From: Akkermansiaceae bacterium
Lineage (GTDB): Bacteria; Verrucomicrobiota; Verrucomicrobiia; Verrucomicrobiales; Akkermansiaceae
Length of the DNA stretch: 64,000 nucleotides
NCBI GenBank assembly: GCA_019634595.1
Contig: JAHCBC010000003.1
Coordinates: forward strand, 310,001-374,000
Direction of reading: 5' to 3'
Shown here: piece by piece, positions 1 through 9,832 of the stretch
How positions within the stretch are numbered: position 1 is the stretch's first letter
Layout: each line of letters begins with the position of its first letter
The notes under the pieces: model-generated
Databases searched by the model: none
The model's input: only the letters and a program-made list of their open reading frames with translations
Told to the model about the DNA's origin: nothing
Made by a program: the position numbers and the translations under genes

Positions 1-707
1 TTCTTGCAGTTGTCCTTCGCCCAGCGGGCGGCCTCGACCTCGGCGTTGCCGCCGATCTCACCGATGAGGATGATGGCCTCGGTCTCCGGGTCGTTGTTGA
101 ACATTTCCAGCACGTCGAGGTGGGAGGTGCCGTTGATAGGGTCGCCGCCGATGCCGACGAGCGTGCTCTGGCCATAGCCGAGCTGGGTGAGCTGGAACAC
201 GGCCTCATAGGTGAGGGTGCCGGAGCGGGAAACCACGCCGACGTTGCCGCGCTTGCAGATCTGGCTGGGGGTGATGCCGATGCGGCAGCCACCGTGGGAT
301 TTCTCACCGTAGCCGGGGGTGACCAGGCCGGGGCAGTTCGGGCCGATGAGGCGGGACTTCGAGCCGCGCATGGCTTCCTTCACGCGCATCATGTCCATGA
401 CCGGGATGCCCTCGGTGATGCAGACGATGAGGTCCACACCGGCGTCGTTCGCCTCCAGGATGGCGTCCGCGGCGAATGGCGGCGGGACGAAGATGGCGGA
501 GGCGGTCGCTCCGGTTTCCTGCACGGCCTGGGAGACGGTGTCAAAGATCGGCACCACGTTCTCGAACTTCTGCCCGCCCTTGCCGGGGGTCACGCCCGCG
601 ACCAGCTTCGTGCCATAGGCCAGGGAAAGTTGCGCGTGGCGGGCGCCGAAGCTGCCGGTGATGCCCTGGACCAGGACCTTGGTGTTTTCGTCGATGAGGA
701 TGGACAT
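1..707 (-). CDS. sucD: Succinyl-CoA ligase (ADP/GDP-forming) subunit alpha, 3' end outside window
   Basis: This is the alpha subunit of succinyl-CoA synthetase, which interconverts succinyl-CoA and succinate with substrate-level phosphorylation in the TCA cycle, as a partner of SucC. I translated the minus strand from the ATG at 705-707. It begins [19 protein letters not shown] and shows the Rossmann-type CoA-binding domain ([11 protein letters not shown], about residues 15-25). A proline/glycine-rich segment ([12 protein letters not shown], about 122-133) and the ligase-domain stretch [13 protein letters not shown] (about 188-200) follow. About 235 residues are visible of the usual ~290. The phosphorylated histidine lies beyond the window edge and cannot be checked. 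The gene is the last visible member of a sucC-VOC-sucD run. Identity is near certain. Confidence 0.95.
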   Translation of the reverse strand, partial: MSILIDENTKVLVQGITGSFGARHAQLSLAYGTKLVAGVTPGKGGQKFENVVPIFDTVSQAVQETGATASAIFVPPPFAADAILEANDAGVDLIVCITEGIPVMDMMRVKEAMRGSKSRLIGPNCPGLVTPGYGEKSHGGCRIGITPSQICKRGNVGVVSRSGTLTYEAVFQLTQLGYGQSTLVGIGGDPINGTSHLDVLEMFNNDPETEAIILIGEIGGNAEVEAARWAKDNCK

Positions 708-738
708 GGCGGGAGTGGGAGATGCGTGTTGGAAAGTT

Positions 739-1140
739 TCAGTGCGAACCCTCGGGATGGTTCGTCTTCTTCTGGTGGATGGCGATGGTGTTGCCGGACG
801 GGTCCGAAATCAGGGCCATGCGGCAGATCGGGAAATCCTGGATGGGCATGGCGATCTTGACGCCCGCGGCTTCCATTTTCGAGACAGCGGCGTCGAGGTC
901 TTCCACCTCGAAGCAGGCGCCGCCGCCATGCTCGCTGGGTTGCCACTGGTCGTTCGCCTTCGTGATGGCGAGCGTGCCGCCACCGGGCACGCTGTACTCC
1001 ACCCAGCCGACTTCGCCCTCGTGGTCGAAAACCATGCCTTCCGGCAGGCCGAGGATCTCACCGTAGAAGCGGCGGGACTCGGCGATGTCGTTCACCGAAT
1101 AACCAACGAATGCGAGTTCCTTGATGCCGATGCCTGACAT
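739..1140 (-). CDS. VOC-family protein (glyoxalase/bleomycin-resistance fold) between sucC and sucD
   Basis: This 133-residue protein has the paired beta-alpha-beta-beta-beta layout of the vicinal oxygen chelate superfamily. Its first half has a start of the form [19 protein letters not shown] and the strand [10 protein letters not shown]; its second half has [18 protein letters not shown], with [13 protein letters not shown] at the C-terminus. That ending (DPxGNxIxIHQ) is typical of VOC lyase-like proteins. The substrate cannot be inferred. The gene lies 30 bp after sucC and about 30 bp before sucD on the same strand, so it is probably co-transcribed with both. A VOC gene in this position could be an unrelated insertion, or could handle reactive acyl or methylmalonyl intermediates (methylmalonyl-CoA epimerase is also a VOC protein). 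The short single-domain form without clear epimerase motifs gives no firm support for that. Confidence 0.85.
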   Translation of the reverse strand: MSGIGIKELAFVGYSVNDIAESRRFYGEILGLPEGMVFDHEGEVGWVEYSVPGGGTLAITKANDQWQPSEHGGGACFEVEDLDAAVSKMEAAGVKIAMPIQDFPICRMALISDPSGNTIAIHQKKTNHPEGSH

Positions 1141-1169
1141 GGTCGTGGTGGGGTGGAGGGTTCTGCGGA

Positions 1170-2351
<1,182 letters not shown>

Positions 2352-2456
2352 GGCGCGGGGAAAAAAACTGGCTGCGGCGGGCAGCGAACCGCGCGAAAAC
2401 TAGGATCTCCCCCCCGGACCGGTCAAGGCATCCCTCGTGATTTATTCCAATCCCCG

Positions 2457-2999
2457 CTAGGACTGGGATTCATCCCGGCCGGTTCCCGGACCCTCCTTCC
2501 GGTAAAGCACGTGCCTGACCAGCGGGTGGTCCGCCGGGACCTGCGGATGCGGGAAATCCTCCGCCGGATTCCGCACGAATCCCAGCCGCTCCATCAGCCG
2601 CCTGGACCGCAGGTTGCCCTCCGTCGTGAAGGAGACGAGTTCCGCCAACCCCAGCTCTCCGAACGCGAAATCCTCCGCCTGCCGGGCCGCCGCAAAGGCG
2701 ATTCCCCGGCCCCAATATTCCGGACGGAAGCGCCAGGCGATCTCCACGCAGGGGGTGAACGCCGCCGTGAAGGTCGGCTCGTAAAGCCCGGTGAACCCGG
2801 CGAATTCCCCGTCCACCTCCACCGCCCACACTCCCCATCCCCGCCGGCCGATGTCCGCGCGGAAACGCTCCATCATCGCCTCCGATTCTGCGGCGGAGGA
2901 GGATTTCAGGAACCAACGCATCACCTCCGGGTCCGCGTTCATTTCCGCGAACCGTTCCAGATCGCCGTCCTGCCACTGCCTGAGCCGCACGCCGGTCAT
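2457..2999 (-). CDS. GNAT-family N-acetyltransferase, RimJ/RimL type
   Basis: This 180-residue GNAT protein starts MTGVRLRQWQDGDLERFAEMN, the usual beginning of RimJ/RimL-like acetyltransferases (RxWxxxD). It has a strand EIAWRFRPEYWGRGIAFAAARQ that corresponds to the acetyl-CoA pyrophosphate loop (R/Q-x-x-G-x-A/G), followed by VSFTTEGNLRSRRLMERLGF, a standard C-terminal GNAT motif. The acceptor is unknown; members act on ribosomal proteins, amino acids or antibiotics. Its ATG overlaps the stop of malQ in an ATGA tetranucleotide (2996-2999), so translation is probably coupled to malQ. Confidence 0.88.
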   Translation of the reverse strand: MTGVRLRQWQDGDLERFAEMNADPEVMRWFLKSSSAAESEAMMERFRADIGRRGWGVWAVEVDGEFAGFTGLYEPTFTAAFTPCVEIAWRFRPEYWGRGIAFAAARQAEDFAFGELGLAELVSFTTEGNLRSRRLMERLGFVRNPAEDFPHPQVPADHPLVRHVLYRKEGPGTGRDESQS

Positions 3000-5671
3000 C
3001 TGCCGGACTCCCTCACCAGCCCGCCCAGCCGCGTGTTGAAACCCTCCGCCGCCGCCAGCGCCTCCACCTCCAGGTGCATGCGGTAGCGCCAGTAGTAGGG
3101 CATGATGGCGGGCACGTTGATCCTCTCCGATGCGGCGTCCGGGTGGCGCAGCGTCTCATCCATCGCCAGCAGGTCCTGCAGCGGAAAGACCGCCCACATG
3201 GCGGGCGAGTGCAGGTGCTGGCCGATGATCCGGGCCGCCATCCCCCCATCCAGATCCTCCGGTGGTGACGCGATGCCGAACATCTCCCATGAGAAATCCT
3301 TCGTCGCCTCCCGGTCCTCCGTCCACCACTCGCGCAGCGTCGGCATGTCGTGGGTGGACGGGCTGACCACGCTCATGTAGGGCGCGTCCGCGGGATTGAA
3401 AAACCGGCTGCCCGGTGCCTTCGGCATCCGCTGGATCTCCAGCGACAGGATGCCCGTTTCCTTCAGCACGCCCGGCACGCAGGCGGGGACCATGCCCAGG
3501 TCCTCCCCGCACAGCAGCATGTCACTGGCGCGGCGCATGGCGGGCAGTTTCTCATACCCCTGCGCCTGCCAGAAGTCCTCCTGCCTGCGGTAGAAATAGT
3601 CGTTGTAGAGGTCCTCCATCCGCGCCTTCGTGTCCGCCTCCAGCGCGGCGTAGCTGCGGGTGAGCTGCATGCCGCAGCGCGGGTGGTATTCCTCCCCACC
3701 GGACCCCGGCACCTCGAAAAACAGCACGTCGCTCACGCAGTCCAGCAGCGCCTCCCGCACCCGTCCGGTCAGGCCGTCCTCCGGCAGCAGGGTGATCTTC
3801 CGCTGCGTGTCCACCTCCGGCTTCAGCCGCCACGCGCCTTTCCCCCGGTCGTCCAGGAAGCGGGATTTCACCGCCTCCACATCCGCTCCGAAGCGTTCCT
3901 CCAGCGACTCCTCCCGCAGGTACGGCTCACAGAACCGCTCCTTGCCGAAGGGGATGCCCCGCTCCCAGATCTCGTCCGCATGGATCGCCAGCGCCGGGTC
4001 GAACCATCCCATGATGCCGTCCACCTGTTCATACGGCACCTGCCAGATCCGGAAGAAGCCCAGGATGTGGTCGATGCGGTAGGCGTCGAAATACCGGCTC
4101 AGGCGGGCAAAGCGCTCGCGCCACCAGGCGTAGCCGTCCTGTTTCATCAACCCCCAATTATAGGTCGGGAAGCCCCAGTTCTGCCCCTTCACCGCGAACG
4201 CATCCGGCGGCGCGCCGGTCTGCGCGCCCATGTGATACAGCTCCGGCGCGGACCACGCGTCCACGGACTCCCGGTCGATGCCGATGGGCAGGTCACCCTT
4301 CAGCGCGACGCCCTTCCCGTGCAGGTGGCGCACCGCATCCATGAGCTGGCGGTCCAGTTCGTATTGCAGCCACAGGTGCCACGCCATGGCATCCCAGTCG
4401 CCGCCACCCTCGCGCGCCATCTCCGCCACCCGGGCCGCGTCGTACGCCGCCCACTCCCCCCACTTCGAAAATTCCGCCGTCCCCTTCCGGTCACGCAGCA
4501 GGCAGAACGCCGCGTACGGCACCACCCACCCGCGGTTCCCCTCCACGAACGCCCTGAACCCGGCATCCGCGTGGATGGAACTACGGTGCGCATCGTAGGT
4601 CTCCCGCAGCAGGCCCGTCTTCGCCGCCATCACCCCCTCATGGTCCACCTGCGGCAGGCCGTTCAGCCTTTCCCGCGCCTCCCGCAGCCGCCGTTGGAAA
4701 TCCTCCGGCATGCTGAAGCCCATGGCATCCACCCGCAGGTAGATGGGGTGCAGTGCGAACGCGCTGATGGCGGAGTAGGGATAGGAATCCGTCCAGGTAT
4801 GGGAGGAAGTCGTGTCATTGACCGGCAGGATCTGGATCATCTTCAGTCCGGTCGATGCGGCCCAGTCCGCCAGCGGCTTCAGGTCCGCGAATTCCCCCAC
4901 CCCCAGTCCATCCCGGCTGCGCAGGGAAAAGACCGGCACCGCCACTCCCGCTCCGCGGAAAAGCTGGCGCTCATCCCGCCGGTACGCCTCGTCACTGATC
5001 CGGGTGGACTGGTTCTCCGCCACCACCGGGCTGTGGAACCAGCGGTTCTCACCCTGCTCCACATCCACCAGCGCACCCCGCGACAGGTCATAGAGACCAT
5101 ATTTGTAATCCACATCCCGACCGGCGGGCATCCCCACCCGCACCTTCCACAGGTTCGGCGCGGTTTCCTTCATCACCAGCGCGCGGCCGGGATCCCAGCC
5201 ACCGAGTTCCCGCGGCCCGCCCAGCAGGCAGACCGCCATGCCCTCCGGCACCGCCGCCATCCGCAGTTGGAAATCATGGTTCCCGCGGGCGTCCAGGTCC
5301 TCCACCACGCGCGGCCTGGTCACCGCATCGAACGCCTTCGTCTCATAGGCATGGTCCACCGTCCCGGCGGAGCACCACGTGTCCAGCGCCACCACCGCAT
5401 CCTCGAACGCGCCGATCATCCGCGCCCCCCCCCATTCCTCCAGCTCCACCCCGTTCCCCTCCTGCCGGAAAACATAGCGGTAGGTGAACAGCAGGAATCC
5501 CGCGCTGGTGCTCCAGCCCGTCTCCCACTCCGTCTGCCACTGCGTCCCGCTGATCCAGCGCATCGGCAGCAGATGGTCGAACACCACGTCGCCCAGCTTC
5601 ACCGAGATCCTCACCCACAGGCTCTGGCCAGCGACGGTGTGGTAGTTGACCCGGAAGACGATTTTTTTCAT
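2996..5671 (-). CDS. malQ: 4-alpha-glucanotransferase (GH77) with N-terminal starch-binding CBM20 domains
   Basis: This amylomaltase/disproportionating enzyme transfers alpha-1,4-glucan segments in glycogen or maltodextrin metabolism. I chose the ATG at 5669-5671 (MKKIVFRVNYHTVAGQS), which gives 891 residues; an open frame extends 27 codons further but looks non-coding. Two beta-rich CBM20-like modules come first: about residues 1-105, and about 115-225 with ELGGWDPGRALVM. The GH77 barrel begins near VFSLRSRDGLGVGEFADL (about residue 250). The three catalytic acids fall in the expected motifs: D534 in YRIDHILGF, E723 in GEDLGMVP and D775 in THDMPT. The CBM20-GH77 layout is like plant DPE2 and some bacterial enzymes. 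The gene overlaps the GNAT gene by 4 bp and starts about 35 bp after the trpD stop. Confidence 0.94.
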   Translation of the reverse strand: MKKIVFRVNYHTVAGQSLWVRISVKLGDVVFDHLLPMRWISGTQWQTEWETGWSTSAGFLLFTYRYVFRQEGNGVELEEWGGARMIGAFEDAVVALDTWCSAGTVDHAYETKAFDAVTRPRVVEDLDARGNHDFQLRMAAVPEGMAVCLLGGPRELGGWDPGRALVMKETAPNLWKVRVGMPAGRDVDYKYGLYDLSRGALVDVEQGENRWFHSPVVAENQSTRISDEAYRRDERQLFRGAGVAVPVFSLRSRDGLGVGEFADLKPLADWAASTGLKMIQILPVNDTTSSHTWTDSYPYSAISAFALHPIYLRVDAMGFSMPEDFQRRLREARERLNGLPQVDHEGVMAAKTGLLRETYDAHRSSIHADAGFRAFVEGNRGWVVPYAAFCLLRDRKGTAEFSKWGEWAAYDAARVAEMAREGGGDWDAMAWHLWLQYELDRQLMDAVRHLHGKGVALKGDLPIGIDRESVDAWSAPELYHMGAQTGAPPDAFAVKGQNWGFPTYNWGLMKQDGYAWWRERFARLSRYFDAYRIDHILGFFRIWQVPYEQVDGIMGWFDPALAIHADEIWERGIPFGKERFCEPYLREESLEERFGADVEAVKSRFLDDRGKGAWRLKPEVDTQRKITLLPEDGLTGRVREALLDCVSDVLFFEVPGSGGEEYHPRCGMQLTRSYAALEADTKARMEDLYNDYFYRRQEDFWQAQGYEKLPAMRRASDMLLCGEDLGMVPACVPGVLKETGILSLEIQRMPKAPGSRFFNPADAPYMSVVSPSTHDMPTLREWWTEDREATKDFSWEMFGIASPPEDLDGGMAARIIGQHLHSPAMWAVFPLQDLLAMDETLRHPDAASERINVPAIMPYYWRYRMHLEVEALAAAEGFNTRLGGLVRESGR

Positions 5672-5705
5672 GAACGGTGGAACAGAGGGGGACGGAAAAA
5701 TGATC

Positions 5706-6749
5706 TCAGACGGCGGCTTTCTGCAGGCGGCGCAGGCGGTCGAGCGCGGCACCGCTGGCGATCACCTCCCGCGACAACTCGATGCCGTCGCCGATGTGGT
5801 CCGCCAGACCGGCACAAGCAAGCGCCGCGCCGGAATTGAGCAAAACCATGTCCCGCTTCGCGCCCGTTTCCCGGCCTTCCAGGATGGCCTCCAGGATCGC
5901 GGCGTTCACCTTCGCGTCGCCGCCCCGCAGGTCCTCCGGGTCCACCCGGGCGAAGCCGAAGTCCTCCGGCGTGATCTCCTCGTCCTCCAGGTCCTGGTAC
6001 GCACCCGCCTTGCAGATCCGCGTCGGCCCCATCAGGCTCACCTCATCGATCACGCGGCCATCGCTCACCGAGCCATGCACCGCCCACGCGCTGTCACGGC
6101 CCAGCCGCTGGAGGATCTCCGCGAAGGCCGGACAGAACTCCCGCGCGAACACCCCCACCAGCTGGCACTCCGGCCGCGCCGGATTCATCAGCGGGCCGAT
6201 GATGTTGAAAATGGTCCTCACCCCGCGCCCTGCCAGCTCCTTCCGGATCGGCGCGACCGCCTTGAACGCCGGGTGATAGTTCGGCGCGAAAAGGAAGCCC
6301 ACGCCCGCCTCCTGGATGCACTTCCGGAAGCCCTCCGGCGGCAGGTCGATCCGCACCCCCAGCGCCTCCAGCACATCCGCGCCGCCGCTTTTCGAGGTGA
6401 TCCCGCGGTTCCCGTGCTTCAGCACCACGCCACCCGCCGCCGCCACGATGAACATGGCCGTGGAGGAAAAGTTGAACAGGTCCATCTTCGACCCACCCGT
6501 CCCGCAAACGTCGATGGTCGGCCCCTCCAGTTCCAGGTCCGCCACGCCCGGATCGACCGCATGCGCCAGGAACGCCTCCACGAACCCCGCGATCTCCGCC
6601 GGTGTCTCCCCCTTCTTCGACAGCGCCTCCAGCAGCCGTCCCTTTTTTTCATCCGGCACACCCGCGTCCAGCAAAAGCTCCGCCGCCACCTCCACCTCCC
6701 GTGGAGACAGCTCCTGCCCGTGTTCCAGATGATGAATCAAAGCGTCCAT
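5706..6749 (-). CDS. trpD: Anthranilate phosphoribosyltransferase
   Basis: This enzyme catalyses the second step of tryptophan synthesis, anthranilate plus PRPP to phosphoribosyl-anthranilate. The start at 6747-6749 (MDALIHHLEHGQELSPREVE) gives 347 residues, the normal length. An upstream open stretch only reads through the 7-bp repeat and is rejected. Family motifs are DVCGTGGSKMDLFNFSST (PRPP-binding glycine loop, about residues 79-96), KHGNRGITSKSGGADVLEALG (about 107-127) and FLFAPNYHPAFKAV (about 151-164). No other trp gene is nearby; it is followed at once by malQ on the same strand, so this is an isolated trp gene in a mixed operon. Confidence 0.97.
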   Translation of the reverse strand: MDALIHHLEHGQELSPREVEVAAELLLDAGVPDEKKGRLLEALSKKGETPAEIAGFVEAFLAHAVDPGVADLELEGPTIDVCGTGGSKMDLFNFSSTAMFIVAAAGGVVLKHGNRGITSKSGGADVLEALGVRIDLPPEGFRKCIQEAGVGFLFAPNYHPAFKAVAPIRKELAGRGVRTIFNIIGPLMNPARPECQLVGVFAREFCPAFAEILQRLGRDSAWAVHGSVSDGRVIDEVSLMGPTRICKAGAYQDLEDEEITPEDFGFARVDPEDLRGGDAKVNAAILEAILEGRETGAKRDMVLLNSGAALACAGLADHIGDGIELSREVIASGAALDRLRRLQKAAV

Positions 6750-6792
6750 GGCCGACCTTAGCACGTGAACGGGTGACGCCGCAGGATTTTTT

Positions 6793-6840
6793 AACATCGA
6801 ACATCGAACGTCCAACATTGAACATCGAAGTGAAGAGGGG
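6793..6840. repeat. Heptamer repeat block A (left arm of an inverted pair)
   Basis: Five consecutive 7-bp units can be read: AACATCG (6793), AACATCG (6800), AACGTCC (6807), AACATTG (6814) and AACATCG (6821). AAGTGAAGAGGGG follows. The reverse complement is nearly identical to block B at 6925-6971, so the two form an inverted repeat of about 48 bp arms separated by about 85 bp, in the divergent gap between trpD and the gene at 7028. Confidence 0.9.
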
Positions 6841-6924
6841 CGGGTGGACCCGGGCGGGCAAGGATGGCAGATCAAGAGCCGGACGGCCATCTCGACCCTC
6901 CTTCCCTGTCGTCACTCCACCCAC

Positions 6925-6971
6925 CCCTCTTCACTTCGATGTTCAATGTTGGACGTTCGATGTTGGATGTT
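6925..6971. repeat. Heptamer repeat block B (right arm of the inverted pair)
   Basis: After CCCCTCTTCACTT come the 7-bp units CGATGTT (6937), CAATGTT (6944), GGACGTT (6951), CGATGTT (6958) and GGATGTT (6965). It matches the reverse complement of block A with only a few differences at the last unit. It lies about 55 bp upstream of the coding start at 7028. Confidence 0.9.
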
Positions 6972-7027
6972 CCCTCCCCCCAATCCTCCTTGCGCCCTGC
7001 CGGGCAGCCCGCTAGCCTACGGATCCC

Positions 7028-7480
7028 ATGGTCCCTTGGTCTGCAAAATCCCCGTCCCTCGCAGCGGTGTTCGCTTTCTCACTGGCGATCCCGTTTTCCA
7101 CCATCGGGACGACACACGCCCAGGAACCTGCTGCTGAAGAAGAAGCCCAGCCCGACCCGACCGACGTTTATTTCCAAGGCTTCAACGCCACCCGCGCCGC
7201 GGAGAAGCTGGAGCAGGCCGGTGATTTCATCGGCGCCGCCGAAAAGCTCGACGAGGCCAGGAAGTGCTTCGAAAGCATCCAGCGCGACCATCCGGACTGG
7301 AAGAAAGACATGGTCGCCGGGCGGATGGAAAGAGTCGGCCATGCCATCGCGGAGATCCGCCGGAAAGCAATGGAGCCGCTGAAGAACCTCAAAAAAGTCC
7401 CAGCCCGCGTGGAGCCCGCGCCGGACCCCGCCGAGCTCAAGGCGCTGGAGGAGACCATCAGACGCATGTCACGCGGCTAA
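7028..7480 (+). CDS. Short secreted paralogue of the downstream coiled-coil/TPR protein
   Basis: This 150-residue protein has a signal peptide (about residues 1-31, ending near THAQ) and a mature part without a recognised enzyme domain. The core from DVYFQGFNATRAAEKLEQAG through AAEKLDEARKCFES and DWKKDMVAGR aligns almost residue for residue with the N-terminus of the 732-residue protein encoded from 7634. The leader DNA before both start codons is also duplicated. It ends in a short charged helix (about residues 115-150). It looks like a tandem-duplication product that retains only the first TPR-like hairpin. Function is unknown; an envelope location is inferred from the signal peptide. Confidence 0.75.
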   Translation: MVPWSAKSPSLAAVFAFSLAIPFSTIGTTHAQEPAAEEEAQPDPTDVYFQGFNATRAAEKLEQAGDFIGAAEKLDEARKCFESIQRDHPDWKKDMVAGRMERVGHAIAEIRRKAMEPLKNLKKVPARVEPAPDPAELKALEETIRRMSRG

Positions 7481-7510
7481 AACCGCCGGCCGGACATTGA
7501 GCAGTACTCC

Positions 7511-7558
7511 CCTCTCTTCACTTCGATGTTCAATGTTGGACGTTTGAAGTTCGACGTT
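7511..7558. repeat. Heptamer repeat block C
   Basis: This is a third copy of the same repeat, after CCCTCTCTTCACTT, with units CGATGTT (7524), CAATGTT (7531), GGACGTT (7538), TGAAGTT (7545) and CGACGTT (7552). It occupies the same position relative to the gene at 7634 as block B does relative to the gene at 7028, showing that the repeat was duplicated with the gene or re-inserted at the same site. Confidence 0.88.
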
Positions 7559-7633
7559 CCCTTTTCCCACCGCATCTAACACCCCGCAATCCTCCTTGCG
7601 CCCGCCGGGGAGGCCCGCTAGCCTCCGGCTCCC

Positions 7634-9832
7634 ATGGTCCACCGGCCGGCAAAAACCCCATCCCTCGCAGCGGTGCTCCTCTTCTCGGCGGCGATCCCGT
7701 TTTTCGCCGTACAGACGACGCGCGCCCAGGACCCTCCTCCGGCGGCACCGGCCCAGTTCGACCCTTCTGACGTTTATTTCCAAGGCTACCTGGCCACCCG
7801 CGCAGCGGAAAAGCTGGAAGCGGACGGCGATTTCATCGGCGCGGCCGAAAAGCTCAACCAGGCCAGCAAGTTCTTCGAAAGCGTCCGCCGCTATTATCCG
7901 GACTGGAAAAAGGAAATGGTCGCCGGGCGTTCGGAAAAAACCACCGAATCCATCGCCAGCGTCCGCCCGAAGGCGGAAGAACAGCGCAAGAAGAACCAGG
8001 GTGCCGTGGCCGAGCTCGAAGGCGGTGCCCGCGCCGGTACCATGCCAGCCGCACCGGAAGACCCGAATCCCAACGTGCTGGCCGCGGATCCGCTGCTGAA
8101 CCGCCGCCTCACGGAAGCGCTTCAGGAAGTCCAGCGCCTCCGGAACCAGATCGCCAATTCCAACCCGAACGAAGCCTCCCGCAACGCTTCCCGCGTCGGG
8201 GATCTGGAACGCCAGCGGGACTCCCTGGCCGCGCAGCTCCGCGCCGCGGAAACCAATGTCGAAAGCCTCCGCGCACGACTCACCACCTCTCCGGCGGAGA
8301 ATGAATACAAGGCGCTCAACAAGCGCATCGAGGGTCTTGAAATGGAACGTGAGGGGATGGCCCGCGCGCTGGCACAGAGCCACGGCGCGCACCGTGACGC
8401 GCTCGACAAGATTTCCGGTTTGGAAAAGGACGTGTCCAGACTCCGGAAGGAATCCGCCGATCTGCGGCAGCAGCAGGTGGACTCCGAGCGGAACCTGACG
8501 AAGGAACGCGGCGTGGCCAACGAAGTCGTCGCCGGCCTCCGCCGCCAGCTCGACAACATGGAAAAGGCCCTCAAGTCGAAGGGCGACGAACTCGACAAGG
8601 CCAACCAGCGCATCGCCGGGCTGCAGGTGGAACTGGACCAGAGCCGCGCCGCCTTCAACGACCTGCGCACCGAGCGCGACGGACTCCTGCTGGAGCGCGA
8701 CCAGATGGCCGCCCTCCTGAAACTCAACGAAGCGGGCCGCATCCAGCAGCTCATCGAGCAGAACATGGGTCTCGCCAAGCAGCTCCGCGAGGCGACCGAG
8801 AAAGTGGACCGTCTCGACCTCGACAACAACGCCACCAAGGACGAGCTGACCGAGACCCTCCGCGACCTGGCCATGGCCAAGGAACAGATCAACGCCTTCC
8901 GCAAGGAACGCATCAAGCAGGAGAAGCGCCTGGAGGAACTGCAGGCCCGCCTGAAGAACGAGGAAGGCGCGCTCGCCCGCGGCGAGGTCGCCGCGGATCC
9001 CGCCGAGGTCGAGATGCTGCGCGACATCATCAAACGCCAGATCCGCGCCCAGAACCACCGCAAGGAAGCCCGCGACATCCTGGTCGAGGCCGCGAAGAAG
9101 CTCGGCAGCCAGGATGAGAATGTCGCCCGCGCCATCGAGATGTTCGAGGGCGAGGAGATCCAGCTTTCCCCGGAGGAACAGAAACTCATCGCCGACCGGC
9201 AGGTGGACGGTGAATTCATCTCCCCCTTCGCCCGCGACCGCGCCACCGTGGAGGGAGCTACCCAGGGTCTGAAACGGGAGCTGGAAAGCTACGACCGCGC
9301 CGCCACCCGCGCCTTTGCCGCGGAACGCTACCACCCGGCGAAGGAGCTTTTCCAGATGGTCGTCGATGCCAACCCGGGCGACACCTCCGCGCTCTGCAAA
9401 CTGGGCGTGATCCAGCTCAAACTGAACGACCTTGCCGGTGCGGACAATGCCTTCCGCCGCGCGATCGAGCTGGATGACACCAACCCCTACGCCCACATGA
9501 TGCTGGGCCTGACGCTCCACAGCGCGGGCAACTCCGCGGAGGCGGAACAAAGGGTGGCCCGCTCCGTCGAACTCGCCCCGGACAGCTACAAGGCGCAGAT
9601 GCTCCTCGGCTTCATCCAGTTCGAGCAGGGCAAGACCAGCGAGGCGGAATCCCACTTCAAGGCAGCCATCTCCGCCGATCCTGTCCTCAGCGATCCCTAC
9701 ATCAACCTCGCGCTCATCAGCGTGAAGAAGAAGAAGCTCGATGACGCGCGGAACTACTACCAGCAGGGACTGGAACGCGGTGCCCTGCCGGACCCCCGGC
9801 TTGAGAAACTCCTCGCCAGCTCCGCACCATGA
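7634..9832 (+). CDS. Secreted coiled-coil protein with C-terminal tetratricopeptide repeats
   Basis: This 732-residue protein has a signal peptide (about 1-32), an N-terminal helical hairpin (DVYFQGYLATRAAEKLEADG) shared with the short gene upstream, and a long coiled coil (about residues 155-480) of heptad-rich Glu/Arg/Leu segments. About four TPR units close it (about 560-732), including FQMVVDANPGDTSALCKLG, AFRRAIELDDTNPYAHMMLG and AAISADPVLSDPYINLALI. The architecture suggests a periplasmic scaffold that bridges envelope complexes; no enzyme motif is seen. Its stop overlaps the start of the lipoprotein gene (ATGA at 9829-9832), so the two are probably made together and may interact. Confidence 0.85.
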   Translation: MVHRPAKTPSLAAVLLFSAAIPFFAVQTTRAQDPPPAAPAQFDPSDVYFQGYLATRAAEKLEADGDFIGAAEKLNQASKFFESVRRYYPDWKKEMVAGRSEKTTESIASVRPKAEEQRKKNQGAVAELEGGARAGTMPAAPEDPNPNVLAADPLLNRRLTEALQEVQRLRNQIANSNPNEASRNASRVGDLERQRDSLAAQLRAAETNVESLRARLTTSPAENEYKALNKRIEGLEMEREGMARALAQSHGAHRDALDKISGLEKDVSRLRKESADLRQQQVDSERNLTKERGVANEVVAGLRRQLDNMEKALKSKGDELDKANQRIAGLQVELDQSRAAFNDLRTERDGLLLERDQMAALLKLNEAGRIQQLIEQNMGLAKQLREATEKVDRLDLDNNATKDELTETLRDLAMAKEQINAFRKERIKQEKRLEELQARLKNEEGALARGEVAADPAEVEMLRDIIKRQIRAQNHRKEARDILVEAAKKLGSQDENVARAIEMFEGEEIQLSPEEQKLIADRQVDGEFISPFARDRATVEGATQGLKRELESYDRAATRAFAAERYHPAKELFQMVVDANPGDTSALCKLGVIQLKLNDLAGADNAFRRAIELDDTNPYAHMMLGLTLHSAGNSAEAEQRVARSVELAPDSYKAQMLLGFIQFEQGKTSEAESHFKAAISADPVLSDPYINLALISVKKKKLDDARNYYQQGLERGALPDPRLEKLLASSAP

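Noticed and set aside
3350..5839. An 829-codon open frame on the plus strand opposite malQ, and similar long antisense frames opposite nuoG, nuoL, ppdK and dnaK (about 500-940 codons).
   Set aside because: High-GC coding DNA leaves the complementary frames open. These frames show no family motifs, are rich in R/P/H/A, and lie exactly opposite genes with intact catalytic motifs.
6750..6890. N-terminal extension of trpD through the heptamer block.
   Set aside because: The extension is repeat-derived, and TrpD proteins start at the MDALIHHLE-type N-terminus at 6749.
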